A model generated the notes under the pieces. It ran no database searches, was not told the origin of the DNA, and worked only from the letters and a program-made list of their open reading frames with translations. A program made the translations under genes and the position numbers. A stretch of 6,769 bases of DNA from Collinsella sp. (GTDB taxonomy: Bacteria > Actinomycetota > Coriobacteriia > Coriobacteriales > Coriobacteriaceae), in contig JAIJJM010000118.1 of NCBI GenBank assembly GCA_022728415.1, forward strand, positions 1 through 6,769. The letters run 5' to 3'. This document shows, piece by piece, positions 1 to 5,849 of this stretch (its first letter is position 1; every line of letters starts with the position of its first letter).

Positions 1-25
1 CGACGCTGGGCACGAAAGGACAGAG

Positions 26-511
26 ATGGCATCACTGGAAGTCGGCAAGGTTCAAATCTATACGGGCGACGGCAAGGGCAAGACGACGGCCGCGCTGGGG
101 CTCGCGCTGCGCGCCACGGGCTATGGTCTTAATGTGCTCATGCTTCAGTTTGCCAAGAAGCTGCACTGCGCCGAACATGATGCCGCGCCGCGCTTGGGAC
201 TGCGCATTGTACAAGCCGACCGAGACACACCCGAAGCCTGTGCCGCGCAGATCATGGAGCTGGCGCGCGAGCAGATTAGCCAGGTCGACGTACTGATCTT
301 GGATGAGCTGGGAGAGGCCATGCGACGGGGCTTTGTGACGCGCGAAGACGTCGAAGCGTTGATCGCGATGAAGCCAACGACCACGGAGCTCGTGCTCACC
401 GGCCGCGGGTTGCTGCCCCTCGCAGACCTTGCCGACCTAGTAACCGAAATGCGCCCCGTCAAACACTACTTCGACGAAGGCCTCCTAGCCCGCCAAGGCA
501 TCGAATACTAG
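26..511 (+). CDS. ATP:corrinoid adenosyltransferase-like protein (CobO/BtuR family)
   Basis: A protein of 161 aa that resembles the CobO/BtuR/CobA family, which transfers the 5'-deoxyadenosyl group of ATP to cobalt(I) corrinoids in the cytoplasm, in cobalamin synthesis or salvage. Visible signs are an N-terminal P-loop GDGKGKTT (residues 14-21), a Walker-B-like stretch VDVLILDEL (87-95), TGRG (125-128) and the C-terminal family signature DLVTEMRPVKHYFDEG (137-152) followed by a QGIEY end. The start ATG is preceded by AAAGGA at 15-20 with 5-nt spacing. It is shorter than the 170-200 aa usual for the family. The segment between the 'LMLQF' strand and the Walker-B strand looks contracted and lacks the GEGFTW-type stretch I recall from standard members, so it may be a divergent paralogue and its exact substrate is uncertain. 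The TAG stop is part of the CTAG at the outer edge of the downstream repeat element. No other cobalamin gene is in view. Confidence 0.85.
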   Translation: MASLEVGKVQIYTGDGKGKTTAALGLALRATGYGLNVLMLQFAKKLHCAEHDAAPRLGLRIVQADRDTPEACAAQIMELAREQISQVDVLILDELGEAMRRGFVTREDVEALIAMKPTTTELVLTGRGLLPLADLADLVTEMRPVKHYFDEGLLARQGIEY

Positions 512-555
512 TCATTGGGGACGTTCTTAAATGTCTAGTCGTTGGGGACACTCTT
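508..555 (+). repeat. Left inverted repeat with REP-like hairpin
   Basis: The outer unit 508-538 is CTAGTCATT, a 13-nt loop (GGGGACGTTCTTA), then AATGTCTAG. The arms pair over 9 bp with one T·T mismatch at 534. Its last CTAG (535-538) is also the first CTAG of a second, inner unit, CTAGTCGTT followed by GGGGACACTCTT, whose distal arm is missing. The whole stretch is the inverse of 1484-1531 with one mismatch. The first CTAG carries the stop codon of the upstream adenosyltransferase-like gene (509-511). Confidence 0.85.
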
Positions 556-582
556 TCTTGGTGAAAGGGCAAAATCAGGGCC

Positions 583-1353
583 CTAAAACTCACGCCACCC
601 CGACGTGCCATTCGCAACCGTTGCGCGGCCAAGACCAACCGCCCTAACAATTTGATTAACCGTAAGGCCTGATTTCCGCATTTTACAAAGAATCGGCCTG
701 CGTTCGGCTGGAGTCATCGCTTTAATGTCGGAAAGAGAAACAGGAAAAGCAATCTCCTTCGCGATTTTGAGCACTTCATCGTCAAGAACACGAGGACGGG
801 GCTCGGCGTCATAAGGCGCGCTCTCTAGTCGCTCATCAAGATAATGCCGATATTCAAGCGATCCGCCCACGAGATCCAACACAATGCCAGGATCGCAAAA
901 CCCAAACCCATCATAACCATACGCATATGCCCGATAGCTGGACCAGCGATAATTATCGACAGCCGAAACACCCGCCTTAACGGGATTCATATGGATGTAA
1001 TCAGCGAGCGCAATTGCCTGGATATCGTTCTCAACTGGAATGTTCTTAAACCGATCCTGAAACAAATGCCCGACACGATCGGTTTTACGATTAAAGTATT
1101 TGACGTACGAGGTAAGGATACCGCTCATGCAAGATGAGATTCTTCCGTTAGGGTCATCAACCATGAGATGAAAATGGTTCGACATGAGACACCACGCAGT
1201 AACGCCGATACCATTCCCAACAAGCTTATCCTCGAACAGCGTGAGCATCCGATAGCGATCTTCATCGTCTTCGAAGATGCAGATGCCGCCATTACCACGC
1301 GCGATAATGTGGTTATAGCCCGTTAACGAAACGACTCGGCCTGTTCTTGGCAT
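583..1353 (-). CDS. REP-associated tyrosine transposase (RAYT, Y1/HUH family)
   Basis: A protein of 256 aa with an N-terminal IS200-like Y1 transposase domain (about residues 5-130): an early GYNHIIARG strand, the HUH metal-binding motif in MSNHFHLMV (H60, H62), the RAYT-typical stretch YVKYFNRKTDRVGHLFQDRFK (residues 83-103), and the likely nucleophile Y119 in ADYIHMNPVKAG. The WSSY motif follows at 137-140. Residues about 190-256 form a C-terminal helical region with a helix-turn-helix look (LTVNQIVRAVGLGRATV). Some RAYTs carry such an extra DNA-binding tail. These enzymes nick and rejoin single-stranded hairpin DNA through a 5'-phosphotyrosine. The start ATG has GGGAGGG (1358-1364) 4 nt upstream. 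The gene is intact and lies inside inverted hairpin repeats that are presumably its substrates. Family assignment is firm; mobility and host role are inference. Confidence 0.9.
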   Translation of the reverse strand: MPRTGRVVSLTGYNHIIARGNGGICIFEDDEDRYRMLTLFEDKLVGNGIGVTAWCLMSNHFHLMVDDPNGRISSCMSGILTSYVKYFNRKTDRVGHLFQDRFKNIPVENDIQAIALADYIHMNPVKAGVSAVDNYRWSSYRAYAYGYDGFGFCDPGIVLDLVGGSLEYRHYLDERLESAPYDAEPRPRVLDDEVLKIAKEIAFPVSLSDIKAMTPAERRPILCKMRKSGLTVNQIVRAVGLGRATVANGTSGWREF

Positions 1354-1402
1354 ATCGCCCTCCCATCACAAACCCACCGGGCAACATCTGATAGGCGCGG
1401 AC

Positions 1403-1431
1403 GATATAATTTGCTAAGCCCGTGCTGACAG
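1403..1431 (-). promoter_or_regulatory. Possible promoter of the RAYT gene
   Basis: On the minus strand CTGTCA (1426-1431) and TATATC (1403-1408) are separated by 17 nt. Each matches the sigma-70-type -35 and -10 consensus at four of six positions. The element lies about 50 nt upstream of the RAYT start, in the A/T-richer leader (1354-1483), which otherwise holds no gene I can support. A prediction by eye only. Confidence 0.3.
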
Positions 1432-1483
1432 TTTACAAGGGCATGCATGACAACCTGGATGAAAAACAGATAATCGTGTCGCG

Positions 1484-1558
1484 AAGAGTGTCCCCAACGA
1501 CTAGTCATTTAAGAACGTCCCCAATGACTAGCCGTTTAAGAACGTCCCCAATGGCTAG
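1484..1558 (+). repeat. Right inverted repeat with two full hairpins and one half unit
   Basis: Three units are chained through shared CTAGs at a 27-nt period. The first is a half unit, AAGAGTGTCCCCAACGACTAG without its last base pair partner arm (1484-1504). The second is a full hairpin, CTAGTCATT / AATGACTAG (arms 1501-1509 and 1523-1531), 9 perfect base pairs around the loop TAAGAACGTCCCC. The third is CTAGCCGTT / AATGGCTAG (1528-1536 and 1550-1558) around the identical loop. Between the two full hairpins one stem pair changes T-A to C-G (compensated) and another becomes G·T, while the loop is unchanged. The final CTAG contains the stop codon of the MATE gene (1555-1557, minus). Confidence 0.85.
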
Positions 1559-2904
1559 GCAGTGGCGCGGCCGAGCCAGTTGCCGCTGTGATGGTAGACG
1601 GTGAACATCGTGGCGGTGATCACCCAAGTTACGGGGTAGACCAGCAGCAGATGCTCGAGCGAGGGGTCGAGCGGCATAATCGCGAACACCCACGCCACGC
1701 GGAGCACGACCGTGCCGAAGATCGTGAGCATCATAGGCTGGAAGCTCACGCCAGCGCCACGGATGGAGCCGGACGCGTTTTCGATAATCGAGAAAATCGC
1801 GTAGAACGGCGCGATGAAATGCAGAATCGTCGTGGTGTAGGCCGAAATCGCGGCATCGTCGATAAACAAACGCGAAAGCGGGTCCGAGAACACCAGCAGC
1901 ACGACAGACAGGCCGCCGATAAGCACAAATGAAAGCACGAGCGACTTGTGGTATCCCTTTCGCATACGATCGTAATTGCGCGCACCAAAGTTCTGCGCCG
2001 AGAACGTGGTGATCGACACGCCAAGCGCCTCGGTCACCATCCAGATAATGCCGTCCAGGCGGCTGGAAAGGCCCCAAGCAGTCGTGACATCGGCTCCAAA
2101 CGAGTTGACTGACACCTGAATCAGCACGTTCGAGATCGAATATGCCGCAGACTGAACGCCCAGCGGCAAGCCGCACGAAAGCATGCTCTTGCAGATACCG
2201 GGGTCAATACCGAGCTTGAAGAGCGAAAGACGCCACGCACCCGGAGCGCGCATCATGCGAACCACAATCATCGTGGCATTGGAGCAAATGGTCAGTGCCA
2301 CTGCGATGCCGCAACCCAAGGCCTCCATATGCAACACGGCAACAAAAATGATATCAAGCACCACATTGACGAAGCAGCCGGAGGCAATAATGACCGCCGG
2401 GCCGCGCGTGTCGCCCACGGCGCGCAACAGCGCCGTCCCCATATTGAGCAGCAGCGCCGCGAACATGGCGGCAAAGTAGCAACGGCCATACGCCACACCC
2501 TCGGCCAGCAGCTCATGCGGTGTATTCATCAACACAAGCATCGGCTCGACAAACACCATGCCGAGAATGGAAATGACAATGCCGCCCACCAGCGCGAGCG
2601 ACATCGCCGTATGGACCGATCGGCTCAGACGCTCGTCATCGTGCTGGCCAAAATACTGGCCGGTAATAACGGCACAGCCAGCACCCACGCCGACGCAAAA
2701 ACCAATGCAGAGCTCCGTAAGCACCATCGTGGCCTGAATGCCACCCAGCGCGAGCTTGCCGCCAAACTGACCGACGATATAGGTACCGATAAGCGTGTAT
2801 GCCTGCTGAAAGAACGAGCTAAAGAAAATGGGAACGCACAGCGACAGCAGCTGCTGCCAAATGACACCCTGCGTTACATCGATAGCCGTAGACTTCTTAG
2901 CCAC
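1555..2904 (-). CDS. MATE family efflux transporter
   Basis: A polytopic inner-membrane protein of 449 aa, the usual length for the multidrug and toxic compound extrusion family, which exports cationic drugs or metabolites in exchange for Na+ or H+. The sequence is a succession of long hydrophobic segments compatible with 12 membrane helices in two homologous halves. Family marks include the N-terminal PIFFSSFFQQAYTLIGTYIVGQF region, the cytoplasmic loop motif RAVGDTRGP (161-169) and its second-half counterpart near GSIRGAGVSFQPM. I place the start at the GTG at 2904, because GGGGAGGG (2908-2915) lies just upstream. An in-frame TTG at 2937 would add 11 residues but has no comparable site. The stop TAG lies in the last CTAG of the adjacent repeat array. 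Substrate cannot be predicted from sequence. Confidence 0.93.
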   Translation of the reverse strand: MAKKSTAIDVTQGVIWQQLLSLCVPIFFSSFFQQAYTLIGTYIVGQFGGKLALGGIQATMVLTELCIGFCVGVGAGCAVITGQYFGQHDDERLSRSVHTAMSLALVGGIVISILGMVFVEPMLVLMNTPHELLAEGVAYGRCYFAAMFAALLLNMGTALLRAVGDTRGPAVIIASGCFVNVVLDIIFVAVLHMEALGCGIAVALTICSNATMIVVRMMRAPGAWRLSLFKLGIDPGICKSMLSCGLPLGVQSAAYSISNVLIQVSVNSFGADVTTAWGLSSRLDGIIWMVTEALGVSITTFSAQNFGARNYDRMRKGYHKSLVLSFVLIGGLSVVLLVFSDPLSRLFIDDAAISAYTTTILHFIAPFYAIFSIIENASGSIRGAGVSFQPMMLTIFGTVVLRVAWVFAIMPLDPSLEHLLLVYPVTWVITATMFTVYHHSGNWLGRATA

Positions 2905-2948
2905 ACGCCCTCCCCACAAGCGTACGTCAGACAACAAAACATCAATTG

Positions 2949-2963
2949 AGCGGCAAAGCCGCT
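2949..2963 (-). terminator. Possible weak terminator or attenuator hairpin after the TrmH-family gene
   Basis: A perfect 6-bp stem with 3-nt loop, AGCGGC-AAA-GCCGCT on the plus strand, lies 64 nt downstream of the minus-strand methyltransferase gene and 44 nt upstream of the MATE start. On the minus strand it is followed by a T-rich but interrupted tract (CAATTGATGTTTTGTTG). The 11-mer AGCGGCAAAGC recurs at 3003-3013. It may partly terminate transcription between the two genes. The short stem and broken T-run keep confidence low. Confidence 0.35.
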
Positions 2964-3027
2964 AGCAGCTCGACACCGACCGAAGGCAGCAGAACCACCC
3001 CTAGCGGCAAAGCTCGAGAGCACCCCG

Positions 3028-3942
3028 CTAGTGATACAGCCCCAGCTGGTAGTGGTACTCGTTGCTCACATGCGGGCACAGCTGCCAAAAGGCGACAGCA
3101 CTTGCCGCGGCCACGTTGAGCGAATCGACCCCATGCGCCATCGGAATACGCACGGCGCGGTCGCAGCCTGCAATGGTCTTGGCGCCCAAGCCAGCACCCT
3201 CGGTGCCCATAAAGATTGCCAGGCGGTCAATCTCCTGCAGCGCGGGATCGTCCAACGACACCGAATCATCCGTCAACGCCATGGCGGCACACGAAAAGCC
3301 GGCATCGTGCAGCGCCCCCAGCCCATCATGCGGCCATACGCGCGCCTCACTGCCAATGCGCGTCCAGGGCACCTGGAACACCGTGCCCATGCTCACGCGG
3401 GCCGAGCGACGGTACAGCGGGTCACAGCACGTGGGACTCACCAAAATGCCATCGACGTTCAGTGCAGCCGCCGAGCGGAAAATCGCGCCGACGTTGGTGT
3501 GGTCGACAATGCCCTCGAGCACGCACACGCGCACCGGGCGCTCCCCCGCCGCCTCGACGACGCCACCCAAAAACTCATCGACCGGAATCTGACGTGGACG
3601 ACGGAATGCCGCGAGCGCACCGCGCGTCACGTTGAAGCCTGTCAGCTGCTCCATGAGCTCCATCGAGGCCACGAACACCGGAACCGGACCCGCTCCCTCG
3701 CGCACGACAAGCTGCTCAAACAGCGGCATCATCTGGTCGAGCCAGCGTTCACCCAAAAGGAAGCTCACCGGCTCGTATCCGGCGCGCACCGCACGCTCTA
3801 TGACCTTGGCACTCTCGGCGATAAAGATGCCCTTTTGCGGCTCCAGCACGCAGCGCAGCTCGCGCTCAGTCAGTCGCACGTAAGCATCGAGCCGCTCGTC
3901 CTCGAGCGAATCGATTCGCAGCACCTCAACGGCATCAGTCAT
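3028..3942 (-). CDS. TrmH/SpoU-family RNA 2'-O-ribose methyltransferase
   Basis: A cytoplasmic SAM-dependent RNA methyltransferase of the trefoil-knot SPOUT class, 304 aa from the chosen start. The C-terminal catalytic domain shows the three SpoU motifs: motif 1 around TNVGAIFRSAAAL (149-161, with N150 and R156), motif 2 IFMGTEGAGL (243-252) and motif 3 IPMAHGVDSLNVAAASAVAFW (266-286), which forms the knot and SAM pocket. The N-terminal part (about 15-115) looks like the substrate-binding domain typical of rRNA methylators of this family (GIFIAESAKVIERAVRAGYEPVS). The target (tRNA or rRNA nucleotide) cannot be assigned. The ATG at 3942 is chosen because MTDAVEVLRI looks like a normal N-terminus. 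An in-frame ATG at 3999 would add a 19-residue Cys-rich extension of unlikely character, and neither start has a strong ribosome-binding site. The gene lies 109 nt downstream of the DHFR gene. Confidence 0.9.
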   Translation of the reverse strand: MTDAVEVLRIDSLEDERLDAYVRLTERELRCVLEPQKGIFIAESAKVIERAVRAGYEPVSFLLGERWLDQMMPLFEQLVVREGAGPVPVFVASMELMEQLTGFNVTRGALAAFRRPRQIPVDEFLGGVVEAAGERPVRVCVLEGIVDHTNVGAIFRSAAALNVDGILVSPTCCDPLYRRSARVSMGTVFQVPWTRIGSEARVWPHDGLGALHDAGFSCAAMALTDDSVSLDDPALQEIDRLAIFMGTEGAGLGAKTIAGCDRAVRIPMAHGVDSLNVAAASAVAFWQLCPHVSNEYHYQLGLYH

Positions 3943-4051
3943 AGTGGCCAGCCCGCACCTTTCTTTGCAGCACCTATACAAATATCGGGGCAACGCCATG
4001 CGCCGCCCCGTACTTCATTTCATCCCGATAATACCGAAGGGATAATCGGTT

Positions 4052-4570
4052 TTACTCCTCGATGCGACGATACGTCACGAACTCATAATCGAGACCCTCG
4101 TCACCCTCGCCCGCGGCAATCGTGGCAACACCGCCACGCCGCGCAACTTCCCACGCAGGGTCGGCATCCAAATTGGGAAAATACGTGTCCACGGGATGGA
4201 CACAGTGGTTATGCGTGACCTCAGCCTCCACGCAGTACGGCAAAAACTGCCGATACACCTCGCCGCCACCGATCACCCACGCAACGGGCTCATCGGCAAC
4301 CGCGGCGAGCGCTTCGTCGACGCTATGCACCACGTCGACGCCCTCGCGGGCAAAGCCCATATCGCGCGTGAGTACGATATTGCGGCGGTTCTTGAGCGGA
4401 CGCCCGCCGGGAAAACTCAGCAGGGTCTTGCGCCCCATAATGACCGGGCAACCTTTGGTGCACGCCACAAAATGGCGCATGTCGGCGCGATTGGACACCA
4501 CCATGTCGCCCTCGCACCCAATACCCCAGTCATCACACACGGCGACAATAGCAGAAAGCTTACACGTCAT
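4052..4570 (-). CDS. folA: Dihydrofolate reductase
   Basis: Reduces dihydrofolate to tetrahydrofolate with NADPH in the cytoplasm, recycling the dihydrofolate made by the thymidylate synthase encoded just upstream. At 172 aa it is of normal length. Visible features are the N-terminal strand and Met20-type loop (SAIVAVCDDWGIGCEG, 6-21), the probable catalytic acid D30 in NRADMRHF, the cofactor-binding stretch VIMGRKTLLSFPGGRPL (43-59), RRNIVLTRD (62-70) and the second NADPH glycine motif VIGGGEVYRQFLP (99-111). The tryptophan that follows the Met20 loop in many DHFRs (LPW) is replaced here by a VVS sequence. The ATG at 4570 is preferred over an in-frame GTG at 4579 because AGGTGG (4576-4581) sits 5 nt upstream. 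That site overlaps the thyA stop codon, suggesting translational coupling. Confidence 0.95.
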   Translation of the reverse strand: MTCKLSAIVAVCDDWGIGCEGDMVVSNRADMRHFVACTKGCPVIMGRKTLLSFPGGRPLKNRRNIVLTRDMGFAREGVDVVHSVDEALAAVADEPVAWVIGGGEVYRQFLPYCVEAEVTHNHCVHPVDTYFPNLDADPAWEVARRGGVATIAAGEGDEGLDYEFVTYRRIEE

Positions 4571-4579
4571 GAGCGCCAC

Positions 4580-5428
4580 CTACACCGCAATGGGAATGTT
4601 CTTGACCTGCGGGCCGTGCTCATAGCCCTCCACGATCAGGTCATCGGTCGTAAACGCATAGAAATCGTGCACGTCGGGGTTCAATGAAACCTTGGGAGCC
4701 GCAAACTGCGGACGCTCGATAAGCTCGCGGACGATATCGACATGACGGTCGTAAATGTGGGCATCGGCGATCACGTGCATCAGCTCGCCGGGAATCATAT
4801 CGACGGACTGTGCGACCATCATCAGCAAGATGGCATACTGGCACACGTTCCAGTTGTTTGCGGCCAAAATGTCCTGGCTGCGCTGGTTGAGAATCATGTT
4901 GAGCGTCGGTTTGTCGTCCTGCGGGCGCTGCGTGACGTTATAGGTCACGCTGTATGCGCACGGATACAGGTGCATCTCGGACAGGTCGCTAAACACGTAC
5001 GTGTTCGTCATAATGCGGCGGCTGTACGGCGTATGCTTCAGGTCATACAGCACGCGGTCCATCTGGTCAAAGTCGCCCTCGGGATAATGGCTCTTCTGCC
5101 CAATCTGGTAGCCATAAGCCTTGCCGATGGAGCCGGTCTCGTCGGCCCACTCATCCCAAATATGGCTGTTGAGGTCATGCACGTTATTGGACTTCTTTTG
5201 ATAGATCCATAGGATCTCATCCATGGCAGATTTGAGGGCCGTACGACGCAGGGTAAGCGCGGGAAACTCCTCACGCAGGTCGTAGCGTGCCGTGACACCA
5301 AAGTTTTTAATGGTATAGGCAGGGGTGCCATCCTCCCACACCGGACGGACCTTTTGGCCCTCGGTGGTGGTGCCATGGTCCAGAATATCGCGGCACATGG
5401 TTACAAACTGTTGATCAGCCTTGCTCAT
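4580..5428 (-). CDS. thyA: Thymidylate synthase
   Basis: Methylates dUMP to dTMP using 5,10-methylene-tetrahydrofolate, giving dihydrofolate. At 282 aa it is of family length. The catalytic cysteine is C157 in MHLYPCAYS. The dUMP phosphate-binding arginines are R137-R138 in the PYSRRIM stretch and R183 in NQRSQD. NNWNVCQY (191-198) and HIYDRH (224-229) match the nucleotide-binding regions, and the C-terminal end is hydrophobic (IPIAV). The residue after the PC is Ala rather than the His of the E. coli type. Together with LNPDVHDFYAFTTDD near the end, this recalls the Bacillus subtilis ThyA / phage phi3T branch. The ATG at 5428 has AGGAGGG (5432-5438) 3 nt upstream; the frame stays open upstream without a good start. 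It is the first gene of a thyA-folA operon with a 9-nt gap. Confidence 0.96.
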   Translation of the reverse strand: MSKADQQFVTMCRDILDHGTTTEGQKVRPVWEDGTPAYTIKNFGVTARYDLREEFPALTLRRTALKSAMDEILWIYQKKSNNVHDLNSHIWDEWADETGSIGKAYGYQIGQKSHYPEGDFDQMDRVLYDLKHTPYSRRIMTNTYVFSDLSEMHLYPCAYSVTYNVTQRPQDDKPTLNMILNQRSQDILAANNWNVCQYAILLMMVAQSVDMIPGELMHVIADAHIYDRHVDIVRELIERPQFAAPKVSLNPDVHDFYAFTTDDLIVEGYEHGPQVKNIPIAV

Positions 5429-5462
5429 TGACCCTCCTGTCAGTCGCCTACAAGCGAGATTC

Positions 5463-5468
5463 ATTGTA
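5463..5468 (-). promoter_or_regulatory. thyA: Possible -10 element for thyA-folA
   Basis: On the minus strand this reads TACAAT, five of six matches to TATAAT, 34 nt before the thyA ATG, which would give a short leader of about 28 nt. No convincing -35 hexamer stands 16-18 nt further upstream (the region is G-rich), so activation or another sigma preference would be needed. Predicted by eye. Confidence 0.3.
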
Positions 5469-5511
5469 GCCCAGACGCACGCGGCCCCACAGCCCAAACA
5501 TAAGCCCTCAT

Positions 5512-5531
5512 TTTCTGGCCTATGCCAGAAA
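5512..5531. promoter_or_regulatory. Perfect 8+8 dyad, candidate operator between divergent genes
   Basis: TTTCTGGC-CTAT-GCCAGAAA is a perfect inverted repeat with a 4-nt centre. It lies in the 164-nt intergenic region between thyA (minus) and the small Cys/His-rich gene (plus), 61 nt upstream of the latter's start and 83 nt upstream of thyA. It follows no gene end and has no T-run, so a dimeric repressor or activator site is more likely than a terminator. The regulator is unknown. Confidence 0.4.
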
Positions 5532-5592
5532 TTCCTTGCGTAAATCTAGTGTTCGCTATTCCATTGTTGACATAGTCACATAAGGAGCACAC

Positions 5593-5849
5593 ATGGCAGG
5601 AAGACGCGAAAAATCGCGCCGTGCTGGGACCATCCCCGAATATCGCGGCGTTACCCCCGACGGCCTTGCCAGCGGAGACGCCATCGACATGACCATCGAC
5701 GAGATCGAAGTCCTGCAGCTGCAACGGCCATCACGAGCACGAGGGCCACGAGGGCTGCGGCTGCCACGAACGGCACGGCACCGCGAGCTCGGAGCGCGAC
5801 GCCGAGCGCAACCCCACGGTCCAAGCCAACAACAAAGGCCACCCGGTAG
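5593..5849 (+). CDS. Small unrecognised protein with apparent +1 frame change into a Cys/His-rich tail
   Basis: I do not recognise this family. ATG at 5593 follows a strong AAGGAG (5582-5587). The first 40 or so codons encode a plausible N-terminus (basic MAGRREKSRRAG, then IPEYRGVTPDGLASGD and acidic MTIDEIEV). After about 5712 the ATG frame turns into rare CGA/CCA/GCA codons and Arg/Pro-rich text. The +1 frame instead uses almost only G/C-ending codons and encodes CSCNGHHEHEGHEGCGCH (5714-5767), with four Cys and five His and the look of a metal-binding segment, then an acidic-polar tail. Neither of these frames meets a stop before the terminator at 5834-5865. Only the third frame has a TAG (5847-5849), in the hairpin loop, so the end given is nominal. 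It may be a programmed frameshift, a decayed gene or a base-call error. No function is assigned; metal binding is inference. Confidence 0.5.

Larger units (their letters stand above)
508..1558 (-). mobile_element. REPtron-like element: RAYT transposase gene flanked by inverted CTAG hairpin repeats
   Basis: The unit consists of a Y1/HUH transposase gene (583-1353, minus) and flanking hairpin repeats. Positions 508-555 are the reverse complement of 1484-1531 over 48 nt with one mismatch (T at 534). An additional hairpin unit extends the right side to 1558. Gene plus flanking inverted REP-like repeats is the arrangement known as a REPtron, in which a REP-associated tyrosine transposase (RAYT) acts on single-stranded hairpins with tetranucleotide ends. 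The element sits exactly between two convergent genes, and its outer CTAGs hold both of their stop codons. No target-site duplication other than CTAG is evident, as expected for Y1 transposases. The transposase shows no visible damage. Whether the element still moves, or only its hairpins do, cannot be told from one copy. Confidence 0.75.

Noticed and set aside
1405..1410. Exact TATAAT on the plus strand
   Set aside because: No -35 hexamer at suitable spacing, and it would drive only antisense transcription into the MATE 3' end. The overlapping minus-strand reading fits the RAYT gene better.
1484..1558. CRISPR-like array (27-nt period)
   Set aside because: The period comes from overlapping hairpins with conserved loops. 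There are no unique spacers, and the copies are inverted around a RAYT gene.
2329..2949. Plus-strand open frame opposite the MATE gene
   Set aside because: Composition is His/Arg/Gln-rich with no domain signs, fully antisense to the transporter.
4024..4048. Hairpin CCGAT...ATCGG between folA and the methyltransferase gene as a folA terminator
   Set aside because: The stem has two mismatches, and on the minus strand it is not followed by a T-run. The T-run lies on the plus side, where no gene ends.
3031..4218. Long plus-strand open frame (395 codons) opposite the methyltransferase and DHFR genes
   Set aside because: It is antisense to two clearly recognisable genes, has Arg/His/Ala-rich text without motifs, and crosses their boundary. 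Such frames are common opposite high-GC genes.
4742..5212. Plus-strand open frame opposite thyA
   Set aside because: Antisense shadow of a gene with full catalytic motifs; no ribosome-binding site of note.
5567..5572. Consensus TTGACA as a -35 box for the small plus-strand gene
   Set aside because: A matching -10 at 16-18 nt would fall on the ATG itself, leaving the ribosome-binding site outside the transcript.
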